Of a DNA stretch of 64,000 nucleotides, positions 17,701 through 27,297 are shown in pieces. The stretch lies in contig JANTGF010000005.1 in the NCBI GenBank assembly GCA_024763075.1, positions 27,219 to 91,218 on the forward strand, in the 5' to 3' direction. Each line of letters starts with the position of its first letter. Position 1 is the stretch's first letter. The notes below the pieces were generated by a model. The model was not told where the DNA came from. It worked only from the letters and a program-made list of their open reading frames with translations, and searched no databases. The translations under genes and the position numbers were made by a program. This DNA comes from Bacteroidales bacterium. Its GTDB lineage: Bacteria > Bacteroidota > Bacteroidia > Bacteroidales > VadinHA17.

Positions 17701-19260
17701 TGCAAACAACTGTCGGAAATAACTGAATAAACGCTGGGGCTTTTCGGAGAAAATGGCCATGGGTGTATCATTTCCCATGGAACCCGTTGGTTCTTTTCCT
17801 TTTTCGGCCATACTTTTAATGATCGTCAGGATATCTTCTTTTGTATAGCCGAAGATTTTCAGGTAATCCCTGTAGTGTTCACCAAGGGTCGAAGGCACTC
17901 TCTTTTTTACTTCTATATCCCTGAGTTCCAGACGATTCTCATTCAGCCAGTTCACATAAGGGCTACGTCGTGCCAGTTCTTCTTTAACCTCATTATTTGG
18001 AATGATGGTCCCCAGTTTGGTGTCCACCAGCAATATCTTCCCCGGTCGTAATCTTCCTTTCTCAATGATATCGGTATTATTGAAACTTTGGACCCCTGTT
18101 TCTGACCCCATAACGATAAGCTTATCTTTTGTTATCAGGTATCTGGAAGGCCTCAATCCGTTGCGGTCCAGTGTTCCGCCAACATATCTTCCGTCGGTAA
18201 ATAAAATGGCTGCCGGGCCATCCCAGGGCTCCATAAAAGTAGAGTGGTACTCATAAAAAGCTTTTAAACTTTTGGGTATGGGATTTTTTTCATTCCAGGA
18301 TTCAGGAATAAGCATACTTAAAGCATGGGGGATTGACCGGCCGGTCATGATCAGGAATTCAATGACATTATCAAGAGATGCCGAGTCACTTTTACCCGGC
18401 TCCACAACCGGAAATAACTTTTCAAGATCTTTTCTTAGAAGATCCGATTCAAGCAGGGATTCACGGGCCTTCATCCAGAGCCGGTTTCCTTTGATGGTAT
18501 TGATTTCACCGTTATGCGCAATCAGCCGGAAAGGCTGTGCCAGATCCCAGGTAGGGAAGGTGTTGGTGCTAAATCTGGAGTGTACCATGGCAATGGCACT
18601 TTGGGTTTCCGGGTTTTTAAGGTCATTATAATATTCCGGTAGTTGCTCCGGGGTAAACATCCCTTTGTAAACCAGTATTTTGGAAGAGAGGCTGGCAATA
18701 TAGAACTGTTTTTTTGATGGGAGATCTGTCATTCTGATCTCATTCTCAATTCTCTTTCTGATGATATACAATTCTCTTTCCAGGTCATCCTGTTCAAGGT
18801 TTGCAGAAACAAACAACTGAATGATCCGGGGTTCCGTTGAAAGTGCGATCTCTCCCAGGCAGGAATTATTTACCGGAACATCTCTGAAAGTGATAAAATT
18901 CAGATTCTCACTGGTAATAACCTTATTGATGATCTCTTTGATCTTTTCTTCTTCGGCATCATTGTGAGGGAGAAAAATAAGGCCGGTTCCGTATTTTCCC
19001 GGGGAGGGCAGGGGGATGCCTTCTTTCTCATACAATTTATGAGGAATTTGCAGTGTAATTCCGGCTCCGTCACCGGAAGAGTTATCTGCACTTTCAGCTC
19101 CCCTGTGAGCCATGTTCAGGAGAACCTCAAGTCCTTGTTTGATTATGTTATGAGATTTCTTTCCTTCAATATGTGCGACAAAGCCAATGCCACATGCATC
19201 ATGCTCATTTTCAGATCGGTATAATGTGTTATTGTTGATTTCAAGGTCAGGCTCTTCCAT
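14731..19260 (-). CDS. gltB: Glutamate synthase large subunit
   Basis: At 1509 residues this is a full-length GOGAT alpha subunit. The class II glutamine amidotransferase domain begins at Cys23 (CGIGF), so a 22-residue propeptide is expected to be removed. The central and FMN domains follow, with the 3Fe-4S cluster cysteines in CVMMRKCHLNTCPAGIATQ and the TGRSIPHA and TNTFPTWDLAQPFR glutaminase loops. The C-terminal beta-helix domain shows repeated glycines (GSAGQSFGAFLIKG, GLSGGRIIVYPP, GDHGCEYMTGG). It releases ammonia from glutamine, channels it to 2-oxoglutarate and so regenerates glutamate, the amino donor for the branched-chain aminotransferase. It starts 18 bases after the leuB stop, which makes it part of the same operon. 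Confidence 0.97.
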   Translation of the reverse strand: MEEPDLEINNNTLYRSENEHDACGIGFVAHIEGKKSHNIIKQGLEVLLNMAHRGAESADNSSGDGAGITLQIPHKLYEKEGIPLPSPGKYGTGLIFLPHNDAEEEKIKEIINKVITSENLNFITFRDVPVNNSCLGEIALSTEPRIIQLFVSANLEQDDLERELYIIRKRIENEIRMTDLPSKKQFYIASLSSKILVYKGMFTPEQLPEYYNDLKNPETQSAIAMVHSRFSTNTFPTWDLAQPFRLIAHNGEINTIKGNRLWMKARESLLESDLLRKDLEKLFPVVEPGKSDSASLDNVIEFLIMTGRSIPHALSMLIPESWNEKNPIPKSLKAFYEYHSTFMEPWDGPAAILFTDGRYVGGTLDRNGLRPSRYLITKDKLIVMGSETGVQSFNNTDIIEKGRLRPGKILLVDTKLGTIIPNNEVKEELARRSPYVNWLNENRLELRDIEVKKRVPSTLGEHYRDYLKIFGYTKEDILTIIKSMAEKGKEPTGSMGNDTPMAIFSEKPQRLFSYFRQLFAQVTNPAIDPLREGLVMALTNYIGSVQKNLLSESASHCKLVKFRSPIITNTDLGKIKDLKHASFTNVILPMAFKVKEGAKGLEEALENLCLQAEKAVDEENNFIILSDKKISKEEAPIPSLLAVSAVHHHLITKKKRMQTGLIVETGEAREVHHFALLIGYGASVVNPYLSYAIIYDLVESGKINTPYSQARKNYIQSINKGLLKIISKMGISTLRSYFGAQLFEAVGISNELIDKYFQKTPSKIGGIGLEEIANDAIRDHQKAFQSDLNGALPVHAGVYSYRKNGERHAWDPEAIGLLQWASSTNNYKKYKEFSQLSDNITRHPHFIRGLLDFKKNPIDISEVESESDILKRFVTGAMSYGSISREAHEALAIAMNRIGGRSNTGEGGEDPKRFIDRGDGKNRRSAIKQIASGRFGVNAQYLVNADEIQIKVAQGAKPGEGGQLPGYKVDKIIGRLRNSLPGITLISPPPHHDIYSIEDLAQLIFDLKSVNPLAKISVKLVSENGVGTVAAGVTKAYADLIVISGTDGGTGASPISSIKHAGVPWELGLAETHQTLVLNKLRKRVKLQTDGQIKTGRDVIIAGLLGAEEFGVATASLIVLGCVMMRKCHLNTCPAGIATQDKELRKRYRGKADHLVNYFSFLAREVREYMALMGIRKFDDLVGRNDLLLKNEEPHLPKINKLKLSSILSFAAPKDQQVYTEKYENSGRPESILDKEIIKSSVKAVRNKEKIWVSKEIHNTDRSTGAMLSGKIARIYGSEGLPEDTINCKFYGSAGQSFGAFLIKGVTFRLEGDVNDYLGKGLSGGRIIVYPPANVPFDPEKNIIAGNTILYGATSGELYVNGVAGERFCVRNSGAIAVVEGAGDHGCEYMTGGRVAVLGPTGRNFAAGMSGGIAYVLDIEGDFPYYCNKDMVELSGISDYEDIKELQELISNHLTYTKSPLAEKILTNWEMYLPRFVKVTPLEYKKVLNEQKIREINIKLQRAGSIDSE

Positions 19261-19278
19261 AAATATAAATTACGATAA

Positions 19279-20346
19279 TTAGTTATTCTTAATATAATTC
19301 TCAATCCAGTCACCCACTTCCGATGTTGATTTGGGACTTTCATTTGTCAAATCTTCCGTTACATAATTTTCTTCCAATGATTTTTCAACGGCATCCCTGA
19401 TCAATTTTGCCTCATTCTGCAAATCAAAGGCATATTCAAACATCATGGCAGCCGAGAGAATGGTTCCGAGCGGGTTGGCAATATTTTTACCTGCTGCCTG
19501 GGGGTAGGAACCATGAATGGGTTCAAACACGGAGGTTAAAAGACCAATTGAAGCAGATGGCAACAGACCCATAGATCCGGTGATGACACTGGCTTCATCA
19601 GTGAGGATATCTCCAAACATATTTTCAGTAACCATAACGTCAAATCTGCCCGGATTTTGGATCAACTGCATGGCTGCATTGTCTACAAACATAAAATCCA
19701 TTTCGAGTGCTGGGTAATCTTTGGCCATTTCCTGTGCTGTTTCCCTCCATAATCTCGATGTAGCAAGTACGTTTGCTTTATCAACGACCATGAGTTTTCC
19801 GGAACGTTTTAAAGCATATTCAATCCCCAGCTTAACAATCCTTTCAACTTCATGCTTTGAATATACGGATGAATCATAAGCGGTTTTTCCATCTTCAGAT
19901 CTTCCCTGGGGTTTTCCAAAATAGATACCTCCGGTTAATTCACGAAGAACGATAAAATCCACATTCTCTACAAGGTCCTTTCGGATGGGAGATTTGTCGA
20001 TAAGCGATGGAAAAGTGGTTACGGGCCTTACATTCGCATACAATCCCAGTTTTTTCCGCATTGCCAGCAATCCCTGTTCGGGCCTGACTTTTGCTTTTGG
20101 ATCGTTGTCATATTTCGGATCACCGATTGCGCCAAATAAAACAGCATCCGAAGCTTTGCATAATTCAAAAGTTTCATCCGGGAAGGGGTTTCCTGTCTGA
20201 TCTATGGCCGTAGCACCCACGACTCCTTCAGTAAAACTAAGCTTATGACCAAATTTTTTTGCTATAGCCACTGTGGCTTTTTTAGCCTGATCTATAATTT
20301 CCGGGCCGATTCCGTCTCCGGCCAAAACTGCGATATTTAAATTCAT
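19279..20346 (-). CDS. leuB: 3-Isopropylmalate dehydrogenase
   Basis: The 355-residue protein has the normal length and the isocitrate/isopropylmalate dehydrogenase fold. Recognisable parts are the N-terminal [15 protein letters not shown], the substrate-binding [31 protein letters not shown], and the metal- and NAD-binding ends ([43 protein letters not shown]). It oxidises 3-isopropylmalate to 2-oxoisocaproate with NAD+. With CimA in the same operon it should also oxidise 3-methylmalate to 2-oxobutyrate for isoleucine, as the known citramalate pathway requires. It lies 65 bases after cimA. Confidence 0.96.
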   Translation of the reverse strand: MNLNIAVLAGDGIGPEIIDQAKKATVAIAKKFGHKLSFTEGVVGATAIDQTGNPFPDETFELCKASDAVLFGAIGDPKYDNDPKAKVRPEQGLLAMRKKLGLYANVRPVTTFPSLIDKSPIRKDLVENVDFIVLRELTGGIYFGKPQGRSEDGKTAYDSSVYSKHEVERIVKLGIEYALKRSGKLMVVDKANVLATSRLWRETAQEMAKDYPALEMDFMFVDNAAMQLIQNPGRFDVMVTENMFGDILTDEASVITGSMGLLPSASIGLLTSVFEPIHGSYPQAAGKNIANPLGTILSAAMMFEYAFDLQNEAKLIRDAVEKSLEENYVTEDLTNESPKSTSEVGDWIENYIKNN

Positions 20347-20411
20347 AGTTATCTCTTATATTAAATTTTAATCTTTCTTAATTGAGTGGATTTCGTTCAG
20401 CAATGAATGCT

Positions 20412-21929
20412 TTAATAAACATTTTCAATGATATTCAACATCCTTTCCGTAGCCTTTATGGCAGAAACGGTCTGGTCTGCATCCAGTCCCTTGGAAATGA
20501 TCTGTTTCCCTTTGAAGTCCCATATAATACGGGTTTCAACCAGGGCATCCGTTTTACCGCCGGGAGGAATGGTAACCCGGTAATTTTTCAGAACCGGCCG
20601 GTCTTTATTCAGATTTGAATATATTTTCCATAAAGCATTCATGAAAGCATTATATTGTCCGTCTCCAAAAGAAGCTTCTTCATGTATTTTTCCGTCTATT
20701 TCAATCTGAATGCTTGCTACGGGTTTCATAGAACTGGAAATTGACAAAGTGAAATTTTTAACGGAAATTGTTTTTTTATTTTGCCTGCTATGCAATACAT
20801 CTGAAATAATAAACGGAAGATCTTCTATGGTGACATTTTCTTTTTTATCACCTAATTCAATAACCTTTTTGGTAACTTTTTTCAGTGATCCCGGACTGAG
20901 ATGTAGTCCAAGTTCTTCAAGATTTTTCTGGATATTGGCCTTGCCGGAGAGTTTCCCGAGCGCATAAGTTCTTTTTCTGCCAAATCTTTCCGGTAACAGC
21001 CGGTTAAAGTAAAGATTGTCTTTATTGTCACCATCTGCATGAATGCCGGAAGTTTGGGTAAATACATTTCCTCCGATAATAGGTTTATTGACCGGAATAC
21101 GGATTCCTGAAAAAGTTTCCACCAGGGTACTGACCTGATTTATTTTTGACTCATTCACATCCGTTTCCAGATTCATCTGGTCTTTTATAATTGCGATGAT
21201 GCTGGAGAGAGGAGCATTTCCTGCTCTTTCCCCAAGCCCGTTCACTGTTCCGTGAATTCCTTTTACACCGGCTTTTAAAGCAGCAAATACATTGGCTGCT
21301 GCCAGATCGTAATCATTATGTGCATGAAAGTCAAACCACAGGCCGGGATACCGGTCAATCATCTTTTTACAAAAAGAATAGCTTTGATCCGGATTCAAAA
21401 TACCCAGTGTATCAGGAAGCATAAACCGGCGGATTTTCTCATCTTTAAGAGAATCCATCAGGAAAAAAACATAGTCTTCCGAGGAGATCATGCCATTCGA
21501 CCAGTCTTCAAGGTATATATTTACGGTTATATTCTTCTTTTCCGCTTTTCTTACTACATTTTTAATGTCAGCCAGGTGTTGTTCCGGAGTTTTTTTCAGC
21601 TGACCGGTTACATGCTTTAGTGATCCTTTAGTTAGTAGGTTGATGACTTTTCCACCGGCATCCCTGATCCAGTCCAGGGAGATTTCATCATCCACGAAAC
21701 CCAGTACTTCAATTTTATCAAGAAAGTTATTCTGGCCAGCCCAGTCAATGATTTTTTTAGTGGCTTCAAACTCGCCCACTGAAACGCGGGCACTGGCAAC
21801 CTCAATACGATCAACATTCACTTCTTTTAAAAGTATGGTTGCCAGATGAAGTTTTTCCAGGGGAGTGTAGGAAACTCCCTGTGTTTGTTCGCCATCCCTG
21901 AGGGTGGTATCCATTAATTCAACTTTCAT
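20412..21929 (-). CDS. cimA: (R)-citramalate synthase
   Basis: This 505-residue protein is a homologue of 2-isopropylmalate synthase but clearly the citramalate branch. The N-terminus [15 protein letters not shown], then LNVDR-type VNVDRIEVASARVS and LNLLTKGSLKH-like INLLTKGSLKHVTGQLKKTP, NIYLEDWSNG, and the C-terminal IPPGGKTDALVETRIIW match, from memory, the characterised Leptospira interrogans CimA almost segment by segment. The TIM barrel holds the LRDGEQ and HAHND metal ligands, and a LeuA-type regulatory domain follows from about residue 370. It condenses pyruvate with acetyl-CoA to citramalate, the first step of isoleucine synthesis without threonine. The operon also carries a bona fide leuA, so a second isopropylmalate synthase is the less likely reading. 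Confidence 0.88.
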   Translation of the reverse strand: MKVELMDTTLRDGEQTQGVSYTPLEKLHLATILLKEVNVDRIEVASARVSVGEFEATKKIIDWAGQNNFLDKIEVLGFVDDEISLDWIRDAGGKVINLLTKGSLKHVTGQLKKTPEQHLADIKNVVRKAEKKNITVNIYLEDWSNGMISSEDYVFFLMDSLKDEKIRRFMLPDTLGILNPDQSYSFCKKMIDRYPGLWFDFHAHNDYDLAAANVFAALKAGVKGIHGTVNGLGERAGNAPLSSIIAIIKDQMNLETDVNESKINQVSTLVETFSGIRIPVNKPIIGGNVFTQTSGIHADGDNKDNLYFNRLLPERFGRKRTYALGKLSGKANIQKNLEELGLHLSPGSLKKVTKKVIELGDKKENVTIEDLPFIISDVLHSRQNKKTISVKNFTLSISSSMKPVASIQIEIDGKIHEEASFGDGQYNAFMNALWKIYSNLNKDRPVLKNYRVTIPPGGKTDALVETRIIWDFKGKQIISKGLDADQTVSAIKATERMLNIIENVY

Positions 21930-21943
21930 TTTTCTTGTTCAAT

Positions 21944-22540
21944 TTACAATGGTCTGCTTTGTTCGTATTCTGTAATTTTTTCTTTCATGCTTAACAGGAA
22001 ATCGATATCATCGAAACCATTCATCATGCATTCTTTTTTGTATGGGTTAATCTCAAATTTCTCGGATAATCCTTTCGAAAGAATAGTAACTGTCTGGGCA
22101 GGAAGATCTACTTTTACGGTCGTTTGGGGATCTGTAACAATTTCACTGAAAAGTTCAACCAGAAATGACTCAGAGACCTGAACCGGAAGAATTCCGTTAT
22201 TCAGCGCATTATTTTTGAAAATATCGGCAAAAAAGCTGGATATCACCACCTTGAAACCGTAATCATGAATTGCCCAGGCAGCATGCTCACGACTTGAGCC
22301 GCTTCCAAAGTTCTTCCCAGCTACAAGGATACTGCCCGAATAAACAGGATTGTTGGTTACAAAACTGCTGATGGGTTGGTTATTATTATCATAACGCCAG
22401 TCTCTGAAAAGGTTATCTCCAAAACCTTTACGACTGGTTGCCTTCAGGAATCTGGCCGGAATAATCTGATCCGTATCCACATTTTCTACGGGAAGTGGTA
22501 CACAGGCTGATTTCAGTATGTTAAATTTCTCAATTGGCAT
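21944..22540 (-). CDS. leuD: 3-Isopropylmalate dehydratase small subunit
   Basis: The 198-residue protein is the swivelling subunit of the LeuCD aconitase-family enzyme. It shows [54 protein letters not shown], the canonical order of the family. With LeuC it isomerises 2-isopropylmalate to 3-isopropylmalate, and citramalate to 3-methylmalate when CimA operates. The start codon is an ATG 25 bases after the leuC stop, and cimA starts 14 bases after its own stop, so all are in one transcription unit. Confidence 0.96.
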   Translation of the reverse strand: MPIEKFNILKSACVPLPVENVDTDQIIPARFLKATSRKGFGDNLFRDWRYDNNNQPISSFVTNNPVYSGSILVAGKNFGSGSSREHAAWAIHDYGFKVVISSFFADIFKNNALNNGILPVQVSESFLVELFSEIVTDPQTTVKVDLPAQTVTILSKGLSEKFEINPYKKECMMNGFDDIDFLLSMKEKITEYEQSRPL

Positions 22541-22565
22541 AGAACTGTATTTTTTATTATTAAAA

Positions 22566-23966
22566 TTAAATCAGATCGGCAGGATTGGTAATTTTACCGG
22601 TCACTGCTGCTGCTGCCGCTGTTAATGGGCTTGCAAGTAAAGTCCTTGCTCCGGGGCCCTGCCTTCCTTCAAAATTTCTGTTGGAGGTAGATACCGAATA
22701 TTTTCCGGCAGGTATTTTATCATCATTCATTGCAAGGCAGGCAGAACAACCGGGCTGACGCAATTCGAAGCCTGCTTTTTCCAGTATTTCCAGTAATCCT
22801 TCTTCTTTTGCCTGACTTTCAACATGGTGGGAGCCGGGGACTATCCATGCAGTGATACTATCAGCTTTTTTCCTTCCTTTTACTATGGATGCAAATGCAC
22901 GCAGGTCTTCAATTCTTCCATTGGTACAACTCCCCACAAAAACATAGTCAACCGGTTTGCCAAGCATGGAATCACCCGGCTTAAAATTCATGTATTCAAG
23001 TGATTTATTGAACGAAAGGCGGTTGTTTTCATCTACTTCCGACAACTCAGGAATTCTTTCTGTAATATTTATACCCATTCCGGGATTGGTCCCGTAAGTG
23101 ATCATCGGACCGATGTCTTCAGCTTTGTAATTCAGCTCAAGATCAAATACAGCATCCTCATCTGTTTTCAACGTTTTCCAGTAAGTTAGGGCCTTTTCCC
23201 ATTCTTCCCCTGAAGGAGCAAACTCCCTTCCCTTGATATATTCAAAAGTGGTCTCATCCGGAGCGATCAGTCCACCACGGGCACCCATTTCAATACTCAT
23301 GTTGCAAATGGTCATGCGGGCTTCCATACTCAGGTTTCGTATTGCTGAACCTGCAAATTCAATAAAATATCCGGTTCCGCCACTGGTAGATATTTTTGAG
23401 ATGATGTAAAGAATAATATCCTTGGAGCTTACACCCTTTTTCAGTGTCCCGTCAATATTTATCCTCATTTTTTTTGGCTTTGGCTGAAGGATACACTGAC
23501 TGGCCAGTACCATTTCAACTTCGCTGGTCCCAATTCCAAAGGCAATGCTACCCAAAGCACCATGAGTGGAAGTATGACTATCACCACAAACTATGGTCAT
23601 GCCCGGCCGGGTAATCCCCAGTTCCGGGCCGATTACGTGCACTATGCCATTGTAAGGATGACCCAGGCCATACAGGGTAATGTTATGATCATTACAGTTC
23701 TCGGTAAGTTTTTCAACCTGAATTCTGGAAAGTTCATCCCTGATGGGCTTATCCTGGTCTTTTGTTGGAATATTATGATCTGCAGTAGCCAGTGTTCTTT
23801 CAGGCCTAAAGACTTTCTGTCCACGGTTATTGATGCCGGTAAAAGCCTGTGGACTGGTTACCTCATGGATCATATGCTGATCAATATACAAAACATCCGG
23901 TCCCTGGTTTACAGAATGAACCACATGGCTGTCCCAGATTTTATCAAATAATGTTGTTGCTTTCAA
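22566..23966 (-). CDS. leuC: 3-Isopropylmalate dehydratase large subunit
   Basis: This 466-residue protein carries the three cysteine ligands of the 4Fe-4S cluster: one in [13 protein letters not shown] and two in [37 protein letters not shown] is the usual substrate segment. The start is a TTG at 23966 (residues [16 protein letters not shown], with the first codon TTG). The following residues match the family N-terminus exactly, so the TTG is likely genuine and no nearby ATG fits. It works with LeuD on both isopropylmalate and citramalate. It lies 32 bases after leuA. Confidence 0.96.
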   Translation of the reverse strand: MKATTLFDKIWDSHVVHSVNQGPDVLYIDQHMIHEVTSPQAFTGINNRGQKVFRPERTLATADHNIPTKDQDKPIRDELSRIQVEKLTENCNDHNITLYGLGHPYNGIVHVIGPELGITRPGMTIVCGDSHTSTHGALGSIAFGIGTSEVEMVLASQCILQPKPKKMRINIDGTLKKGVSSKDIILYIISKISTSGGTGYFIEFAGSAIRNLSMEARMTICNMSIEMGARGGLIAPDETTFEYIKGREFAPSGEEWEKALTYWKTLKTDEDAVFDLELNYKAEDIGPMITYGTNPGMGINITERIPELSEVDENNRLSFNKSLEYMNFKPGDSMLGKPVDYVFVGSCTNGRIEDLRAFASIVKGRKKADSITAWIVPGSHHVESQAKEEGLLEILEKAGFELRQPGCSACLAMNDDKIPAGKYSVSTSNRNFEGRQGPGARTLLASPLTAAAAAVTGKITNPADLI

Positions 23967-23998
23967 AATGAATCGTTTTTTTTATATATCCCGGAGTT

Positions 23999-25492
23999 TT
24001 AGATGATCTTGGCAACTGCATCAATAAATGCTTCCACTGAAGCTGTAATGATATCTGTATTTGCAGAAAATCCGTAATACATCTTGCCCCGGTTTTCAAT
24101 CTGAATATGTACTTTCCCCAGGTCGTCACTTCCTCTTGTGATTGCCTGGATAAGGAACTCTTCCAAACGGACCTTTCTTTTTACCAATTGTTTTACTGCT
24201 GAAAATGCGGCATCAATCGGCCCGTTGCCTGAAGCAGTTGCTGAAAGAATATCACCGTTTATTTTAAGCCTTACGGTAGCCATTGGAACAGAAGACTTCC
24301 CACAAACAACCTGTAGAAGCTCCAGCTTTATAGGGCTTTCTTCATTGGCAGCTTTCCCCACCAGTACTTTCAGGTCTTCATCCTTGATGTCTTTTTTCTT
24401 ATCAGCTAAATCAAGGAAACGATGGTAAATCTCACCTATCTCTTCTTTATTGAATTTATAGCCCAATACTTCAAGCCTGTGCTTCAGTGCAGCCCTTCCA
24501 CTCCGTGCGGTTAATACAATTGAGGATTCCTTGATACCGACATCTTTCGGATCAATTATCTCGTAATTTTCTCTTTTCTTCAGTACACCATCCTGGTGAA
24601 TTCCTGAAGAATGAGCAAAGGCATTTCTTCCCACAATTGCCTTGTTTGCCTGAACCGGCATACGCATAAGTGTAGATACCAGGCGGCTAATCTTATGGAT
24701 CTTTTTCGAGTTTATATCAGTATGATATGGAAGGTCCTTATGGCTTTTCAAGGTCATAACCACTTCTTCCAGAGAAGTATTCCCAGCTCTTTCCCCCAAA
24801 CCGTTAATGGTTACTTCCACCTGACGGGCTCCATGTGTAATCCCCATGAGCGTATTGGCAGTGGCCATTCCCAGATCATTATGACAATGGGTTGATATAA
24901 TTGCCTTGTCAATATTGCTGACATTATTTACAAGAAAACTGATTTTATCCCCGTATTCATCAGGCAGACAATAGCCGGTTGTATCCGGAATGTTTACAAC
25001 GGTTGCTCCGGCAGCAATTACAGCTTCCACTACTTTTGCAAGGTATTCATTTTCGGTTCTTCCGGCATCTTCAGCATAAAATTCAACGTCATCCACAAAT
25101 TTTCTGGCATATTTTACCGCATCCACTGCCCTTTTAATGATTTCATCCTGATTGGAGTTCAATTTATGTACAATATGATAATAGGAAGTTCCTATACCAG
25201 TATGAATTCTTTTGTGTTTTGCATATTGCAAAGCTTCAGCAGCAACTTCAATGTCCTTCTTTACTGCCCGGGTAAGTGCACATATGGTAGGATTGTTAAC
25301 TGCTTTGGAAATTTCAACCACAGAATTAAAATCTCCCGGACTTGAAATCGGAAAACCTGCTTCAATGATATCCACACCCATATCTTCCAGGCCTCTGGCT
25401 ACCTCTATTTTCTCAATGGTGTTTAACTGGCAACCCGGGACCTGTTCTCCGTCCCTTAGTGTTGTGTCAAATACAAAAACTTTTTCGCTCAT
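23999..25492 (-). CDS. leuA: 2-Isopropylmalate synthase
   Basis: At 497 residues this is a standard LeuA. The barrel begins [21 protein letters not shown] and continues with [49 protein letters not shown] (metal-binding His-x-His) and [16 protein letters not shown]. The C-terminal leucine-sensing domain spans about residue 370 to the end ([15 protein letters not shown]). It condenses 2-oxoisovalerate with acetyl-CoA, the committed step to leucine, and is expected to be inhibited by leucine. It is followed by leuC and preceded by ilvC at 108 bases, the largest gap inside the operon. Confidence 0.96.
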   Translation of the reverse strand: MSEKVFVFDTTLRDGEQVPGCQLNTIEKIEVARGLEDMGVDIIEAGFPISSPGDFNSVVEISKAVNNPTICALTRAVKKDIEVAAEALQYAKHKRIHTGIGTSYYHIVHKLNSNQDEIIKRAVDAVKYARKFVDDVEFYAEDAGRTENEYLAKVVEAVIAAGATVVNIPDTTGYCLPDEYGDKISFLVNNVSNIDKAIISTHCHNDLGMATANTLMGITHGARQVEVTINGLGERAGNTSLEEVVMTLKSHKDLPYHTDINSKKIHKISRLVSTLMRMPVQANKAIVGRNAFAHSSGIHQDGVLKKRENYEIIDPKDVGIKESSIVLTARSGRAALKHRLEVLGYKFNKEEIGEIYHRFLDLADKKKDIKDEDLKVLVGKAANEESPIKLELLQVVCGKSSVPMATVRLKINGDILSATASGNGPIDAAFSAVKQLVKRKVRLEEFLIQAITRGSDDLGKVHIQIENRGKMYYGFSANTDIITASVEAFIDAVAKII

Positions 25493-25600
25493 TTTATTTT
25501 TTCCTTTTGTTATTGAAAGTCATATTTGAATATAAAAATTTTTGAATGATAAAAATACAGGTAAACATCATTGCACTCTTCATCCATTCAATTAATTCTA

Positions 25601-26647
25601 CTATTCCTGTGGTCTGAGTTTTCTAACCTGAATACCGGTTTGCCACAGTTCTGATTCTCTCATTTCCTTCAGTTCCGCATCCAGCTCATTTTTGTAATTA
25701 GGACTGCTTGTTCTATCCAGAACAACTTTTGTCTCATGCCCTGTTTTTACACTTTCATAAAGATCATTAAATACAGGTAGCACAGCTTCACGGAATTTAT
25801 GTCTCCAGTCCAGTGCTCCTCTTTGTGCTGTAGCACTGCAGTTAGCATACATCCAGTCCATGCCGTTTTCATCAACCAGTCGAATCAAACTTTGAGTCAA
25901 CTCTTCAACAGTTTCGTTGAAAGCTTCACTCGGGCTGTGCCCGTTTTCGCGCAGTACTTTGTATTGTGCTTCCATGATTCCGGCTACTGCACCCATTAAC
26001 ACACCTCTTTCACCTGTAAGGTCACTGTAAACCTCGCTCTGGAAAGTGGTAGGGAAAAGATAACCTGAACCGATGGCAATTCCCAGAGCAAGTGTTCTTT
26101 CTTCTGCTCTTCCTGTATAATCCTGATAAATTGCATAACTGGAATTTATTCCGGTTCCGGCAAGGAAATTTCTTCTTACACTGGTGCCTGACCCCTTAGG
26201 TGCCACAAGAATGACATCAATATTCTCGGGTGGAATTACACCCGTTTGGTCAGCGTATGTAACAGAAAAACCATGAGAGAAATACAGTGCATCACCTTCA
26301 TTCAGGCATTCTTTTAAAGTTGGCCATACAGTTCTCTGAGCAGCATCAGATACCAGATACTGTATAATGGTCGCTTTCTTTGCGGCTTCTTCAATAGGAA
26401 ATAAAGTTTCACCCGGAACCCAGCCATCTTTTACGGCTCTGTCCCAATCATCTTTAAAATCAGGTGACTGACCAATGATAACATTAAAACCATTATCTTT
26501 CATGTTTAACGATTGGGCAGGGCCCTGTACTCCGTAACCAATTACACAGATTGTTTCATCTTTTAACACTTCCTGTGCTTTGGATAATGGAAATTCTTCC
26601 CTGGTTACTACATTTTCTTCAACTCCTCCAAAATTAATTTTTGCCAT
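25601..26647 (-). CDS. ilvC: Ketol-acid reductoisomerase
   Basis: The 348-residue protein has the N-terminal Rossmann part (ICVIGYGVQGPAQSLNMKDNGFNVIIG) that binds NADPH and the C-terminal knotted domain. Acidic magnesium ligands sit in SEVYSDLTGERGVLMGAVAG and in the helix ending EELTQSLIRLVDENGMDWMY. The long variant loop VAPKGSGTSVRRNF is typical of the Bacteroidota and plant-like subgroup. It reduces and isomerises acetolactate and acetohydroxybutyrate to dihydroxy acids for valine/leucine and isoleucine. Confidence 0.96.
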   Translation of the reverse strand: MAKINFGGVEENVVTREEFPLSKAQEVLKDETICVIGYGVQGPAQSLNMKDNGFNVIIGQSPDFKDDWDRAVKDGWVPGETLFPIEEAAKKATIIQYLVSDAAQRTVWPTLKECLNEGDALYFSHGFSVTYADQTGVIPPENIDVILVAPKGSGTSVRRNFLAGTGINSSYAIYQDYTGRAEERTLALGIAIGSGYLFPTTFQSEVYSDLTGERGVLMGAVAGIMEAQYKVLRENGHSPSEAFNETVEELTQSLIRLVDENGMDWMYANCSATAQRGALDWRHKFREAVLPVFNDLYESVKTGHETKVVLDRTSSPNYKNELDAELKEMRESELWQTGIQVRKLRPQE

Positions 26648-26693
26648 GATTTTTTACTTTAATAGATTTATTTTTATGTGTTATTTTTTAATA

Positions 26694-27227
26694 TTAATGT
26701 CCGTTTGCTGCATCCATTTCTTTAAGATATGAGATCAGCTCTTTAATTTGTTTGGTAATTGCCACTCTTCCCGACCGTACAAACTGCAGGACGCCAAACT
26801 CATCCAGTTTCTTTAGAAGATCTGCTGTTTCTTTTTTATGTCCTGTTTTTTCAATCACCGCATATTCAGGTGTTATTTCAAGAAAACGTGCATTGTTGGA
26901 CCTCACAATATGTTCAATTTTATTACTTGTCATTAATTCGTGTGTCTGAACTTTATATAAAGCAATTTCCTGATAAATGATTTCATCAACATTATGTACA
27001 AAGACCTTTAGTACATCCACCAGTTTTTCAAGCTGTTTGGCTACCTTTTCAACCAGTTCAGGGCTTGTGTTTACAACAATGGTCAGCATATGTACTCCTT
27101 TAACTGCAGATTCTGATGCCGTTAAACTTTCAATATTGATTTGTCTTCTGGTAAAGATGATTGTTATCTGATTTAATAAACCAATATGATTTTCGGTAAA
27201 CAGTGATAATGTGAATTCTTTTTTCAT
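26694..27227 (-). CDS. ilvN: Acetolactate synthase regulatory (small) subunit
   Basis: This 177-residue protein begins with an ACT domain (FTLSLFTENHIGLLNQITIIFTRRQINIESLTASES) followed by the second small-subunit domain. ACT domains of this subunit bind valine or other branched-chain amino acids and mediate feedback inhibition of IlvB. The length fits the usual 160-190 residues. It lies 70 bases after ilvB in the operon. Whether it is symbol ilvN or ilvH depends only on naming custom; there is a single copy in the window. Confidence 0.93.
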   Translation of the reverse strand: MKKEFTLSLFTENHIGLLNQITIIFTRRQINIESLTASESAVKGVHMLTIVVNTSPELVEKVAKQLEKLVDVLKVFVHNVDEIIYQEIALYKVQTHELMTSNKIEHIVRSNNARFLEITPEYAVIEKTGHKKETADLLKKLDEFGVLQFVRSGRVAITKQIKELISYLKEMDAANGH

Positions 27228-27297
27228 TTTTTAACAATTAATTTATCAAAGCCTATTTTCTGATATTATATTAATTAAGTAGTTCTGACCTTATAAT

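Noticed and set aside
20412..21929. Second 2-isopropylmalate synthase
   Set aside because: Sequence segments match citramalate synthase, and a canonical leuA is already in the operon.
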